Shown here piece by piece: positions 26,501-35,050 of a DNA stretch of 64,000 nt. This DNA comes from Burkholderia humptydooensis (lineage in GTDB: Bacteria > Pseudomonadota > Gammaproteobacteria > Burkholderiales > Burkholderiaceae): NCBI RefSeq assembly GCF_001513745.1, contig NZ_CP013382.1, positions 1,116,001 to 1,180,000 on the forward strand, read 5' to 3'. How positions within the stretch are numbered: position 1 is the stretch's first letter; each line of letters opens with the position of its first letter. The notes under the pieces are model-generated. The model saw nothing but the letters and a program-made list of their open reading frames with translations, did not search any database and was not told where the DNA came from. The position numbers were made by a program, and so were the translations under genes.

Positions 26501-27832
26501 TCAACGATGCTGCGCGCCCGGCGCGCCGATGCGGTCGGCTCCCGCATCGGCGGCGTGCGTGTTCGCCCGGTCGTCGAGCGCGCGTCCGCGCGTCTCGGGC
26601 AGCATCAGCACCGCGACGACGACGATCGAATACGCGATCGCCGCGTCGATGCCGATCGCGGTGCCGAGCGGCATGCCGGCCGACATGTGTCCGACGAGCA
26701 CCGGAAAGCCCGCCGATGCGACGCGCCCGAAGTTGTAGCAAAAGCCGACGCCCGTGCCGCGGGTGCCGCGCGGGTACAGCTCGTTGAAGAGCGCGCCCAT
26801 GCTCGCCGGGATGCCGGCCGCGAAGAAGCCCAGCGGAAAGCTGAGCACGAGCATCGCGGCGTTGCCGAGCGGCAGGAACAGATACGCGATCACGGTCGCG
26901 ACGCAGCACGCGGCGAACGCGAGGATCGTGCCGCGCCGCCCGATGCGGTCGAGCAGTTGCGCGCTCGCGATGCAGCCGCAGAAGAACGCGACGATGATGA
27001 CGGCCAGATAGCCGCCCGTGCCGAGCACCGACAGATGCCGCTCGATTTTCAGATAGGTCGGCAGCCACGTCATCAGCGCGTAGTAGCCGCCGTGCGCGCC
27101 GACGCCGAGCAGCGCGCCGATCAGCGTCATGCGCCGCATATCGCGCGAGAAGATGCCGACGAGCGGGGCGCTTGCGCGCGCCGCTGCCGGCTCGTTCGGC
27201 GCGCCCGGCGTGCTCGATGCGTGCGATGCGCTCGAAGCACTTGCCGAAGGCTCGACGATCCCGCGCCGCACATAGACGATCAGCAGCGCCGGCAGCAGCC
27301 CGATGCCGAACATCGCGCGCCACGCGAGCTCGGCGGGCATCAGCGAGAACGCGAGCGCATAGAGCAGCACGGCGGCCGCCCAGCCGAGCGCCCACGCGCT
27401 CTGCACGGCGCCCATCGCCTTGCCGCGATGCTCGGCGCGGATCGTCTCCGCCATCAGCACGGCGCCCGCCGCCCATTCGCCGCCGAAGCCCGCGCCCTGC
27501 AGCGTCTTCAGGACGACGAACTGCGGGTAGCTCGTCGCGAACGCGCAGGCAAACGTGCCGACCGAGAAGCACGCGATCGTCCATTGCAGCGTCCGCACGC
27601 GGCCGAAGCGGTCGGACAGCATGCCGGCCGCCCAGCCGCCCACAGCCGACGCGACGAGCGTCGCGCCGCCGACGAAGCCCGCCTGCGTGCGCGACAGCGA
27701 CCATTCGGCGACGATCGCGGGGATCACGAGGCTGAACATCTGCACGTCGAGCGCATCGAGCGCCCAGCCGCCGAAGCAGGCCCAGAACGTGCGCCGTTCG
27801 CGCGGCGATACGGCGGCGAACCATTTGAACAC
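26501..27832 (-). CDS. MFS transporter, metabolite:H+ symporter type
   Basis: 443 aa from GTG, with AGGAG seven bases upstream. Twelve hydrophobic segments, motif A in GMLSDRFGRVRTLQ and the GAGFGGEWAAGAVLMAE stretch typical of sialate/aromatic-acid symporters. It probably imports an organic acid that the co-transcribed amidohydrolase acts on. It lies 106 bases after the GntR regulator gene on the same strand. Confidence 0.88.
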   Translation of the reverse strand: MFKWFAAVSPRERRTFWACFGGWALDALDVQMFSLVIPAIVAEWSLSRTQAGFVGGATLVASAVGGWAAGMLSDRFGRVRTLQWTIACFSVGTFACAFATSYPQFVVLKTLQGAGFGGEWAAGAVLMAETIRAEHRGKAMGAVQSAWALGWAAAVLLYALAFSLMPAELAWRAMFGIGLLPALLIVYVRRGIVEPSASASSASHASSTPGAPNEPAAARASAPLVGIFSRDMRRMTLIGALLGVGAHGGYYALMTWLPTYLKIERHLSVLGTGGYLAVIIVAFFCGCIASAQLLDRIGRRGTILAFAACCVATVIAYLFLPLGNAAMLVLSFPLGFFAAGIPASMGALFNELYPRGTRGTGVGFCYNFGRVASAGFPVLVGHMSAGMPLGTAIGIDAAIAYSIVVVAVLMLPETRGRALDDRANTHAADAGADRIGAPGAQHR

Positions 27833-27938
27833 GGTTGTCTCCTGTGGGGCATCGGGCGTCGGTCGTCGGTCGTTTGCGCCGCTCGCGGCAAAGCGCTTCG
27901 CCGGCCGGCCGCGCTCGCTCGCGCGTGCGCGCGCGCGG

Positions 27939-28664
27939 CTAACGGATTTCCGCCTGATAGATGAACTCGCTCGCGGGGCCGCGCGAGCGCCGCCATTCGA
28001 GCGGCCGACGGTCGTAACCGCACGCGAGCCGCTCGATCACGACGGCGGGCGTGCCCGGCTCGATGCGCAGCAGGCGCGCGTGCACGGGGCCGATCGCCTC
28101 GACGGTCAGCGTCTCGGTGGCCGATGCGACGATCTGGTTGCAATGCGCTTCGTAGACCGGATACAGGAGGTCGCCGATCGAGTCGAGCTCAAGCCGCGCG
28201 AATGCGGCGAAGCGGTCGTAAGGCAACCAGATCTCCTCGGCGAGCATCGGCGCGCCGTCGATCAGGCGCACCCGCGTCATCGCGATCACCGACGCGCGGG
28301 CCGGGATCTGCAGCGCGGCCGCGACGGCCGACGGCGCCTCGACGACCTCGCGGCGCAGGATCCGGCTCTCCGGTATCCGGCGCTCGCCGTGCTTGCTCTG
28401 AAAGCGAAAGAAGCGGAACAGCGAACTGTCGAAGCTCGCGCGCCGCACGAACGTGCCGCGCCCCTGGAAGCGTTCGAGCATGCCGTCGGCAACGAGCAGA
28501 TCGACCGCCTTGCGCACCGTGCCGATCGCGACATCGTAGCGTTTCGCGAGCGCCTGCTCGGTCGGGATCGCTTCGCCCGGCCGCCAGTGGCGGGCGGCGA
28601 TGAGCGCGGCCAGTTCGTCGCGCAGGCGCTGATAGCGGGGGAGACGGTCGTCGGTCGCGTGCAT
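27939..28664 (-). CDS. GntR/HutC-family regulator with UTRA domain
   Basis: 241 aa. The winged HTH covers residues 10-75 (EQALAKRYDVAIGTVRKAVD and ERFQGRGTFV), and the UTRA ligand domain covers about 95-235. HutC-type regulators bind small carboxylates or sugars. It is divergent from the MFS gene at 28832 and upstream of the MFS/amidohydrolase pair, and two copies of TCATCTATATG in the shared promoter gap are likely operators. It probably controls both sides. Confidence 0.9.
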   Translation of the reverse strand: MHATDDRLPRYQRLRDELAALIAARHWRPGEAIPTEQALAKRYDVAIGTVRKAVDLLVADGMLERFQGRGTFVRRASFDSSLFRFFRFQSKHGERRIPESRILRREVVEAPSAVAAALQIPARASVIAMTRVRLIDGAPMLAEEIWLPYDRFAAFARLELDSIGDLLYPVYEAHCNQIVASATETLTVEAIGPVHARLLRIEPGTPAVVIERLACGYDRRPLEWRRSRGPASEFIYQAEIR

Positions 28665-28677
28665 GGTTCCTTCCTAT

Positions 28678-28688
28678 TCATCTATATG
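28678..28688. promoter_or_regulatory. Candidate GntR operator, copy 1
   Basis: TCATCTATATG, 14-24 bases upstream of the gntR start. Its core CATCTATATG is an imperfect palindrome with CAT/ATG ends. A second identical copy lies before the divergent MFS gene. Confidence 0.5.
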
Positions 28689-28796
28689 TTTGCATGACTT
28701 CAGCACAAGCGAATCGGGAGAAACCCGACGGAATGCATGAATTTTATGCGTATGGCGCGGGTTATTCCGCATTGCCGTGCTCCGCTAATCAACTAA

Positions 28797-28807
28797 TCAT
28801 CTATATG
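28797..28807. promoter_or_regulatory. Candidate GntR operator, copy 2
   Basis: Second exact TCATCTATATG, 25 bases before the GTG of the MFS gene. An 11-base exact repeat in a 167-base gap of high-GC DNA is unlikely to be chance. Confidence 0.5.
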
Positions 28808-28831
28808 AATTATTGAGCAAGGAGACAGCAG

Positions 28832-30127
28832 GTGGACGAGTCCTCAACCCGCGAACGGGCGGTCATGACGAAAATCGCGCGTCGGCTGATGCCGCTGCTC
28901 GTCATCATGTTCCTGATCGCGTTCATCGACCGGCAGAACGTCGGGTTCGCGAAGCTGCAGATGGTCCACGCGCTCGGGATGACCGAGACGTCGTACGGGC
29001 TCGGCGCGTCGCTGTTCTTCATCGGCTACCTGCTGTTCGAGGTGCCGAGCACGCTCGCGCTGCACCGGTTCGGCGCACGCCTCTGGCTCGCGCGCATCAT
29101 GATGACGTGGGGCGTGGTCACGGTCCTGCTCGGCTTCACGCATTCGACGAGCGTCTTCTACGTGTTCCGCTTTCTGCTCGGCGTCGCGGAGGCGGGCTTC
29201 TATCCGGGCGTCATCTATTACCTGACGCTGTGGTTCCCGCAGAGCCACCGCACGCGCGTGCTCGGCCTCTTCACGCTCGGCAGCGCGCTCGCGAACATGC
29301 TCGGCTCGCTCGCGGGCGGGCTGCTGCTGTCGCTCGACGGCCGGCTCGGGCTTGCCGGCTGGCAGTGGGTGTTCGTCGCGACGGGGCTGCCCGCTGTCGC
29401 CGTCGCGCTCGTCGCGCTGCGCTTGCTGCCCGAGTCGGTCGAGCGCGCGACGTTCCTGTCCGACGACGAGAAGCGCGTCGCGCTCGCCGCGCTCAAGCGC
29501 GAGGCGTCGCCCGAGGCGGTGTCCGAATCGCCGTGGCGCGCGCTCGTCGACCCGCGCGTGCTGATGTTCGCGCTCGCGTACATGCTGATGTCGACGTCGC
29601 TGTACGGCGTCACGTACTGGCTGCCGACGCTCCTGAAGAGCAGCGGCGTGCCGTCGTCGCTGAACGGGCTGCTGAACATGATCCCGTGGGCGATCGCGGC
29701 GCTGCTGCTGTTGTGGCTGCCCGCGCGGCTCAAGCGCGAGCGGATCGTGCTGAAGGCGATGGCGATCGTCGCGGGCGTCGGCGTTGCCGGCTTCGCGCTC
29801 AGCCTCGCGCTGCCCGGCCTGCCTTGGCGCTTCGCCGCGCTCGTGCTGGGCGGCGCGTGCATCCCGCTGCTGTATCCGTGCTTCTGGTCGCTGCCGCCGC
29901 GCTTCTTTTCCGGCGCGCGCGCCGCGGCGAGCATCGCCGCGATCAACTCGATCGGCAATCTGGGCGGCTTCTTCGCGCAGAACCTGATGCCTTACGTCGG
30001 CAAGGTCGCGGGCAGCGCGAGCGCGCCGATGCTCGTGCCCGTCGTATGTCTCGCGACGCTCGGCGTCGGCATGCTCGCCGCCGCGTCGATGGCCGGCCGG
30101 CGGCGGGCGGCGGGCATGGCGGCCTGA
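28832..30127 (+). CDS. MFS transporter, anion:cation symporter (tartrate/phthalate-type)
   Basis: 431 aa starting at GTG with AAGGAG eight bases upstream. The beginning, MFLIAFIDRQNVGFAKLQM, and RFLLGVAEAGFYPGVIYYLT are hallmarks of the ACS family that imports organic anions such as tartrate, 4-hydroxyphenylacetate or glucarate. About 12 membrane segments. It diverges from the GntR gene and shares its candidate operators. A strong hairpin follows the gene. Confidence 0.9.
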   Translation: MDESSTRERAVMTKIARRLMPLLVIMFLIAFIDRQNVGFAKLQMVHALGMTETSYGLGASLFFIGYLLFEVPSTLALHRFGARLWLARIMMTWGVVTVLLGFTHSTSVFYVFRFLLGVAEAGFYPGVIYYLTLWFPQSHRTRVLGLFTLGSALANMLGSLAGGLLLSLDGRLGLAGWQWVFVATGLPAVAVALVALRLLPESVERATFLSDDEKRVALAALKREASPEAVSESPWRALVDPRVLMFALAYMLMSTSLYGVTYWLPTLLKSSGVPSSLNGLLNMIPWAIAALLLLWLPARLKRERIVLKAMAIVAGVGVAGFALSLALPGLPWRFAALVLGGACIPLLYPCFWSLPPRFFSGARAAASIAAINSIGNLGGFFAQNLMPYVGKVAGSASAPMLVPVVCLATLGVGMLAAASMAGRRRAAGMAA

Positions 30128-30191
30128 GCGCCGCATGACGCGGCGACGGCGTTGCGGGCGGACCTGGCCGCGCGTTGTGGCATGGGCTGGT

Positions 30192-30222
30192 CCGGGCGGC
30201 GTTGCGCGAGCACGCCGCCCGG
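30192..30222 (+). terminator. 11-bp hairpin between convergent genes
   Basis: CCGGGCGGCGT pairs perfectly with ACGCCGCCCGG around a 9-base loop, 65 bases after the MFS stop and between two convergent genes. The T-run is weak (TTCGTTCG), so termination is likely but not certain. Confidence 0.5.
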
Positions 30223-30325
30223 TTCGTTCGGCGCGCCGCGTTCGTGACGCGCGTTTCGCTTCAGGCGGCGCGCCCGTTCTACAATCACCGCCGACGCCCG
30301 CTGCGCGCTCGGCGCGAAGCGCCGC

Positions 30326-31690
30326 TCAGGATTCGCTCGTCGCTGCGGTTTTACGCGGGCGGCGCGCACGCGGGGCCGACTTGCGCGGCGCCTTTGCCGG
30401 CGCTGCTTCGGTGGCCGATTCGGGGGGCGAAGCGTGTGTCGGTTCGCCGGCCGCGTCCGCCTCGTCGGCTGCGACGGGCGAGGCGGACGCCGCGCGCGCC
30501 TGGGTTCCCTTCGCCTTTTTCACAGGGGTCTTGCGTGCGCGCGAGCGTGCGGGTTTCGCCGTGTCGGCTGCCTGCGCTTCGGCCGCTTCGCCCGTGCGAG
30601 CCGGTTCGTGCGCGGCTCGCGTTTCATGCGGCTCGTGCGCGCCGTGCGCCGGATGCGTATCGTGCGCGTCGTCCGCTTCGATGTCGGCGTGCGCGTGACC
30701 TTCCGCGCCCGCGGCCGTCTCGACGATCAGCGGCATCTGCTCGGGCACGCGCTTCTTCGCGCCGCGGCTCTTGCCGTGCGCCTTCTTGCTCGACGGTTTG
30801 GCGAGCGCGTGGTTGTCGTCTGCGGCCGCGGCCGCCTCGGCCGGCCCGATGGCCTCGACGGCCACCGTCTGGATCGGCCGGAACACGAACGTGCCCGACT
30901 TGTCGTCGCGCCCGATGCCGAGCAGCCCGCGCGCCTGCGCTTCCTCGAGCAGGTTGCCGAACGCGCGGAACCCGTAGTACGACTCGTTGAAGTCCGGCTT
31001 GCGGCGCTTGATCGCGCTCTTGAGCACCGACGCCCAGATCTTGCCGCTCTCGCCGCGCTCGAACGCGAGCGCGTCGAATGTCTCGACGGCGAGCGAGATC
31101 GCTTCCGCCTTGCGCGCGTCGCCGTCGTGCTTGCGGTGCTTGTCGTCGTCGGTCGCGCGCTTCGTGCCCGCTTCGGCCTTGCGCGCGTCGCGCTTGGCGA
31201 GCGCGCGCTGCTGCTCGCGGGCGAGGTCGTCGTAGAAGATGAATTCGTCGCAGTTCGCGACGAGCAGATCCGACGTCGAGTTCTTCACGCCGACGCCGAT
31301 CACGCGCTTCGCGTTCTCGCGCAGCTTCGACACGAGCGGCGAGAAATCCGAATCGCCGCTGATGATGACGAACGTGTCGACGTGCGCCTTCGTGTAGCAG
31401 AGGTCGAGCGCGTCGACGACGAGCCGGATGTCCGCCGAATTCTTGCCGGACTGGCGCACGTGCGGGATTTCGATCAGCTCGAAGCTCGCTTCGTGCATTG
31501 CCGCCTTGAACGTCTTGTAGCGATCCCAATCGCAGTACGCCTTCTTGACGACGATGCTGCCCTTGAGCAGCAGCTTTTCGAGCACGGGCCTGATGTCGAA
31601 TTTCTCGAACTTCGTGTCGCGCACGCCGAGCGCGATGTTTTCGAAGTCGCAAAAGAGCGCCATGTTGACGCTGTCCTGGGGTAAGGCCAT
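30326..31690 (-). CDS. NYN (LabA-like PIN) domain protein with OST-HTH/LOTUS domain
   Basis: 454 aa. Residues 10-155 are a NYN/PIN-like fold with the acidic residues of a metal-dependent RNase: ALFCDFENIALG, NSADIRLVVDALDL and VIISGDSDFSPLV. Residues about 195-265 form an OST-HTH/LOTUS RNA-binding domain (ERGESGKIWASVLKSAIKRR, then SYYGFRAFGNLLEEA). The last 170 residues are a Lys/Ala/Pro/His-rich disordered tail, suited to nucleic-acid binding. Probably an RNA nuclease or RNA-handling protein; target unknown. Start set at MALPQDS, since the upstream Met adds an unlike extension. Confidence 0.87.
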   Translation of the reverse strand: MALPQDSVNMALFCDFENIALGVRDTKFEKFDIRPVLEKLLLKGSIVVKKAYCDWDRYKTFKAAMHEASFELIEIPHVRQSGKNSADIRLVVDALDLCYTKAHVDTFVIISGDSDFSPLVSKLRENAKRVIGVGVKNSTSDLLVANCDEFIFYDDLAREQQRALAKRDARKAEAGTKRATDDDKHRKHDGDARKAEAISLAVETFDALAFERGESGKIWASVLKSAIKRRKPDFNESYYGFRAFGNLLEEAQARGLLGIGRDDKSGTFVFRPIQTVAVEAIGPAEAAAAADDNHALAKPSSKKAHGKSRGAKKRVPEQMPLIVETAAGAEGHAHADIEADDAHDTHPAHGAHEPHETRAAHEPARTGEAAEAQAADTAKPARSRARKTPVKKAKGTQARAASASPVAADEADAAGEPTHASPPESATEAAPAKAPRKSAPRARRPRKTAATSES

Positions 31691-31813
31691 GAGGTCTCCA
31701 ACCTGAGTGTCGGGTCGATCTTGCGATCGAGAATGGCGCACATGATAGCGGGTCGGCGCGCCTGCGCGGAAATCCGCGTGCCGGGCAGCGGCGAAACGGG
31801 CCGCCGCCGCGGC

Positions 31814-32323
31814 TCAAATCGGAAAACTCGTCGTCGACAGAATCTCCTTGAGCACGACGAACGTGCGGATCTGTCGCACGCCGGGCAGATACAGCAACTG
31901 CTCGGCGTGCAGCCGGTTGAACGTGTCGCTGTCGCGCGTGCGAATCAGCATGACGTAATCGAACTCGCCCGTCACGACGTGGCACTCCATGCAGCCGGAC
32001 ACCTTCTGCGCGGCTTGCTCGAATGCGTCGAACGAATCGGGCGTCGAGCGGTCGAGCACGACGCCGATCATCACGAGCATCCCCGCGTTCAGCGCCTTCG
32101 GCTCGAGCAGCGCGACGATCCCGCGGATCAGCCCCATTTCCTTCAGACGCTCGACGCGGCGCAGGCACGCGGGCGGGCTCAGGTTCACCTTCGCGGCGAG
32201 CGCGACGTTCGAGATCGACGCGTCGCGCTGCAGCACGCGCAGGATCGCGCGATCGACGCGGTCGATGTCCGCGCCCGCCGGTTGGGCGGCGGCCTTCGGC
32301 GTGGATTTTTTTGTTGCGCCCAT
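31814..32323 (-). CDS. acdR: Lrp/AsnC-family regulator (AcdR-like)
   Basis: 169 aa. Lys/Ala-rich residues 1-18 precede the HTH (ILRVLQRDASISNVALAAKV, NLSPPACLRRVERLKEMG), and the C-terminal RAM ligand domain ends FVVLKEILSTTSFPI. It is divergent from acdS with a 194-base gap, exactly the arrangement of acdR-acdS, where the Lrp protein activates ACC deaminase in response to ACC. Perfect palindromes lie in the gap. Confidence 0.85.
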   Translation of the reverse strand: MGATKKSTPKAAAQPAGADIDRVDRAILRVLQRDASISNVALAAKVNLSPPACLRRVERLKEMGLIRGIVALLEPKALNAGMLVMIGVVLDRSTPDSFDAFEQAAQKVSGCMECHVVTGEFDYVMLIRTRDSDTFNRLHAEQLLYLPGVRQIRTFVVLKEILSTTSFPI

Positions 32324-32343
32324 GATCGATGATTCCTAATTTA

Positions 32344-32372
32344 ATTAAGCTTAATATTTATATGACGTCATA
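32344..32372. promoter_or_regulatory. Two perfect 12-bp palindromes in the acdR-acdS gap
   Basis: ATTAAGCTTAAT (32344-32355) and TATGACGTCATA (32361-32372) are both exact palindromes with centres 17 bases apart in a short AT-rich stretch, as expected of Lrp-type sites. Likely AcdR or CRP-like sites. Confidence 0.5.
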
Positions 32373-32517
32373 AAAGTAGGTTAACTGGAATATCTTCGCA
32401 ACCCTGTTATTTCCGATCGTTTTTAACATGAGGCATCGCTGCGGATCGCGATCGGACGGCGCGGCGTGCCGTCCGACGCGTGCCGCGCGCCCGAATCTTC
32501 GATGACAGGAGCGATCG

Positions 32518-33534
32518 ATGAATCTCCAGAAATTCCCGCGTTATCCGCTGACCTTCGGCCCGACGCCGATCCAGCCGCTCAAGCGGCTCTCCGCGCATCT
32601 CGGCGGCAAGGTCGAGCTGTACGCGAAGCGCGACGACTGCAACAGCGGCCTCGCGTTCGGCGGCAACAAGACGCGCAAGCTCGAATACCTGATCCCCGAC
32701 GCGCTCGCGCAAGGCTGCGACACGCTCGTGTCGATCGGCGGCATCCAGTCGAACCAGACGCGCCAGGTCGCGGCGGTCGCCGCGCATCTCGGGTTGAAGT
32801 GCGTGCTCGTGCAGGAGAACTGGGTCAACTACCACGACGCCGTCTACGATCGCGTCGGCAACATCCAGATGTCGCGGATGATGGGCGCCGACGTGCGCCT
32901 CGTGCCGGACGGCTTCGACATCGGCTTTCGCAAGAGCTGGGAGGACGCGCTCGCCGACGTCCGCGCAAGGGGCGGCAAGCCGTATGCGATTCCGGCCGGC
33001 TGCTCCGATCATCCGCTCGGCGGCCTCGGCTTCGTCGGCTTCGCCGAGGAAGTGCGCGCGCAGGAGGCCGAGCTCGGCTTCACGTTCGATTACGTCGTCG
33101 TGTGCTCGGTGACGGGCAGCACGCAGGCCGGGATGGTTGTCGGTTTCGCGGCGGACGGGCGCGCGGATCGCGTGATCGGCATCGACGCGTCGGCAAAGCC
33201 TGCGCAGACGCGCGAGCAGATCCTTCGGATCGCGAAGAATACCGCCGATCGCATCGAGCTCGGCCGCGACGTCACGAGCGGCGACGTCGTGCTCGACGAG
33301 CGCTTCGGCGGTCCCGAATACGGGCTGCCGAACGAAGGCACGCTCGAGGCGATCCGGCTGTGCGCGAAGCTCGAAGGCGTGCTGACCGATCCCGTCTACG
33401 AAGGCAAGTCGATGCACGGGATGATCGAGAAGGTGCGGCTCGGCGAGTTTCCCGCCGGCTCGAAGGTGCTGTATGCGCATCTCGGCGGCGTGCCCGCGCT
33501 GAACGCGTACAGCTTCCTGTTCCGCGACGGCTGA
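32518..33534 (+). CDS. acdS: 1-aminocyclopropane-1-carboxylate deaminase
   Basis: 338 aa, exactly the family length. The PLP lysine is Lys51 in [12 protein letters not shown], and the catalytic Tyr294 and substrate-defining Glu295 and Leu322 all fall at the canonical positions ([19 protein letters not shown]). These residues separate real ACC deaminases from D-cysteine desulfhydrases. The enzyme converts the plant ethylene precursor ACC to 2-oxobutyrate and ammonia, lowering ethylene in host plants and feeding nitrogen. Divergent from its Lrp regulator. Cytoplasmic. Confidence 0.95.
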   Translation: MNLQKFPRYPLTFGPTPIQPLKRLSAHLGGKVELYAKRDDCNSGLAFGGNKTRKLEYLIPDALAQGCDTLVSIGGIQSNQTRQVAAVAAHLGLKCVLVQENWVNYHDAVYDRVGNIQMSRMMGADVRLVPDGFDIGFRKSWEDALADVRARGGKPYAIPAGCSDHPLGGLGFVGFAEEVRAQEAELGFTFDYVVVCSVTGSTQAGMVVGFAADGRADRVIGIDASAKPAQTREQILRIAKNTADRIELGRDVTSGDVVLDERFGGPEYGLPNEGTLEAIRLCAKLEGVLTDPVYEGKSMHGMIEKVRLGEFPAGSKVLYAHLGGVPALNAYSFLFRDG

Positions 33535-33566
33535 TTGACGCGCATCGGGCGCGCGCGTTCGCGTCG

Positions 33567-34040
33567 ATGAACGGGGCCCTCGATTCGCATCGCGAAGCGT
33601 CGGCGGCGCGCTGGTGGCAGCCGCCGTCGTCGCCGACGCTCGTGTGCGTCGTCGGCGACGACACGCTGCCCGCCGCGTGTTGCGGCGCGCTCGCGAAGCG
33701 GCTCGCCGGCGTCCCGCAGATCGCGTTGCTCGGCTGCGCCGAACCGGCGCGGCTGCATGCGCTGTGGCTCGACGCGCGTTCGCGCGCGAGAGCGCGCCTG
33801 CCTGCCGACGTCGCGCCGCTCGAGCGCGCGCTCGGTGCGCTGTCGCGCGATGCATGGCTGCTGTTGTGGTCGCAGCAACCGCAGTTGCTCGACTGGATCG
33901 GCGGCGTGCACGGGAATCGGACGCTCGTTGTCCGTCATTGTCCGTTGACGTGCGACGAGACCGAGCTGCAACGTGCGGCCGACGCGGCGCTGGCGGCGCT
34001 GCGCGCGGCGGTGCGATTGCGGATCGACGCCGAGTATTGA
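33567..34040 (+). CDS. Protein of unknown function after acdS
   Basis: 157 aa starting 32 bases after acdS, so likely in the same transcript. It is Ala/Leu/Arg-rich without membrane segments; recognisable stretches are SPTLVCVVGDDTLPAACCGA and DWIGGVHGNRTLVVRHCPL. I do not recognise the family. The codon use is ordinary for this genome, which supports a real gene. Its stop codon sits within a 13-bp tandem repeat. Confidence 0.6.
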   Translation: MNGALDSHREASAARWWQPPSSPTLVCVVGDDTLPAACCGALAKRLAGVPQIALLGCAEPARLHALWLDARSRARARLPADVAPLERALGALSRDAWLLLWSQQPQLLDWIGGVHGNRTLVVRHCPLTCDETELQRAADAALAALRAAVRLRIDAEY

Positions 34041-34097
34041 GGCCGAGAGTATCGAGGCCGAGTATCGAGGCTGAGTATCGAGGCCGGGCATTGACGC
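34031..34097. repeat. 13-bp tandem repeat, about five units
   Basis: Units of (C/T)GAGTAT(C/T)GAGGC run from the last codons of the preceding gene into the convergent gap; one unit has two extra bases and the last is diverged. A minisatellite-like array that may vary between strains. Confidence 0.7.
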
Positions 34098-34189
34098 CGT
34101 CGAGGCGTCCCGCGGCGTTCGGACGGCGTCGGCGACATCGCGAAGCCGGCACGATTCGCCATTCGCGACGCGCGTTCGCGCCGTTCCCG

Positions 34190-35050
34190 TCAAATCCCGA
34201 TCGGCGCGGCCGCGCGCTTGCCGGGTGCGAGCGCGCGCGTGTATTGCATCGGCGTCATCCCGAACGTGCGCTTGAAGTGGTTGCAGAGCGCGCTTTGATC
34301 GTAGAAGCCCGACGTCAGCGCGGCGTCGGCGAGCGAGCGGCCCGCCTGCAGCTCGCGCAGCGCCGCGCGCAGCCGCAACTGGTTCAGGTACGCATGCGGC
34401 GTGAGGCCGATCACGCGATTGAACGCGGTGATCAGTTGGAACGACGTCAGGTTCGCCGCCGCCGCGATCTGCTCGAGGGTGAGCGCATGGTCGAAGCTGT
34501 CGTTCATCAGATCGAGCGCGGGCTTCAGGATCGGCAGGTCCGCCTTCGCGCCGAAGCCGAGCCCGGCCTGGAGCCCGTGCCGCGAGAACAGCGTGCCGAA
34601 GCTGCTGACGAGCAGTTCCTGCTGCAGCAGCAGATCGTCCTGTTCGTCCATCGCGCGGTGCAGGGTCAGGAACTGCTCGACGAGCTGAGGATCGTTGAGC
34701 ACGTTCGATGTGAAGAAACGCGGCTGCTCCATGCCGAGCAGCGTCAGCACGCGGGACAGGCCGGCCTCCGCGAGGTAGAACGACCGATAGCGCCAGCGGC
34801 TGCTGCCGCCCATGCGCCCCGAGTGCGGCTCGCACGGGTTGAACACGAGCACGGCGTCCGGCTCGGCGAGCCGCGTTTGCCCACGGCTCTTGAACACGGA
34901 GCCGCCGACCTCCGTGACGGCGATCACGAGCGAATCGTGCACGTGCGGCGCGTAGTCGTGCGTGGTGAAGTCGGCGAGCAGCAGATCGATCCCGGAAATG
35001 CCGGGTGAGTGCCAGTAACGCGACTGGTTGCGATGGTCTAGCTTGGCCAC
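34190..35050 (-). CDS. AraC-family transcriptional regulator
   Basis: 286 aa. The N-terminal cupin-like sensing domain (HVHDSLVIAVTEVGG, EPDAVLVFNPCEPHSG) spans residues 25-160, and the C-terminal double HTH spans about 185-280 (LTLEQIAAAANLTSFQLITA, LADAALTSGFYDQSALCNHF). It is the nearest regulator to the biosynthetic gene run starting at 35863 and is divergent from it across an 812-base gap, so it may control it. It resembles AraC proteins paired with amino-acid exporters, which would fit the EamA gene, but this is not proven. Confidence 0.88.
   Translation of the reverse strand: MAKLDHRNQSRYWHSPGISGIDLLLADFTTHDYAPHVHDSLVIAVTEVGGSVFKSRGQTRLAEPDAVLVFNPCEPHSGRMGGSSRWRYRSFYLAEAGLSRVLTLLGMEQPRFFTSNVLNDPQLVEQFLTLHRAMDEQDDLLLQQELLVSSFGTLFSRHGLQAGLGFGAKADLPILKPALDLMNDSFDHALTLEQIAAAANLTSFQLITAFNRVIGLTPHAYLNQLRLRAALRELQAGRSLADAALTSGFYDQSALCNHFKRTFGMTPMQYTRALAPGKRAAAPIGI

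Noticed and set aside
32518..33534. D-cysteine desulfhydrase, the close look-alike of ACC deaminase
   Set aside because: Glu295 and Leu322, the residues that mark ACC deaminase, are both at the canonical positions.
34031..34097. CRISPR-like short repeats
   Set aside because: Units are 13 bases with no spacers and no cas genes nearby, so it is a simple tandem repeat. The 35598-35633 repeat is rejected for the same reason.
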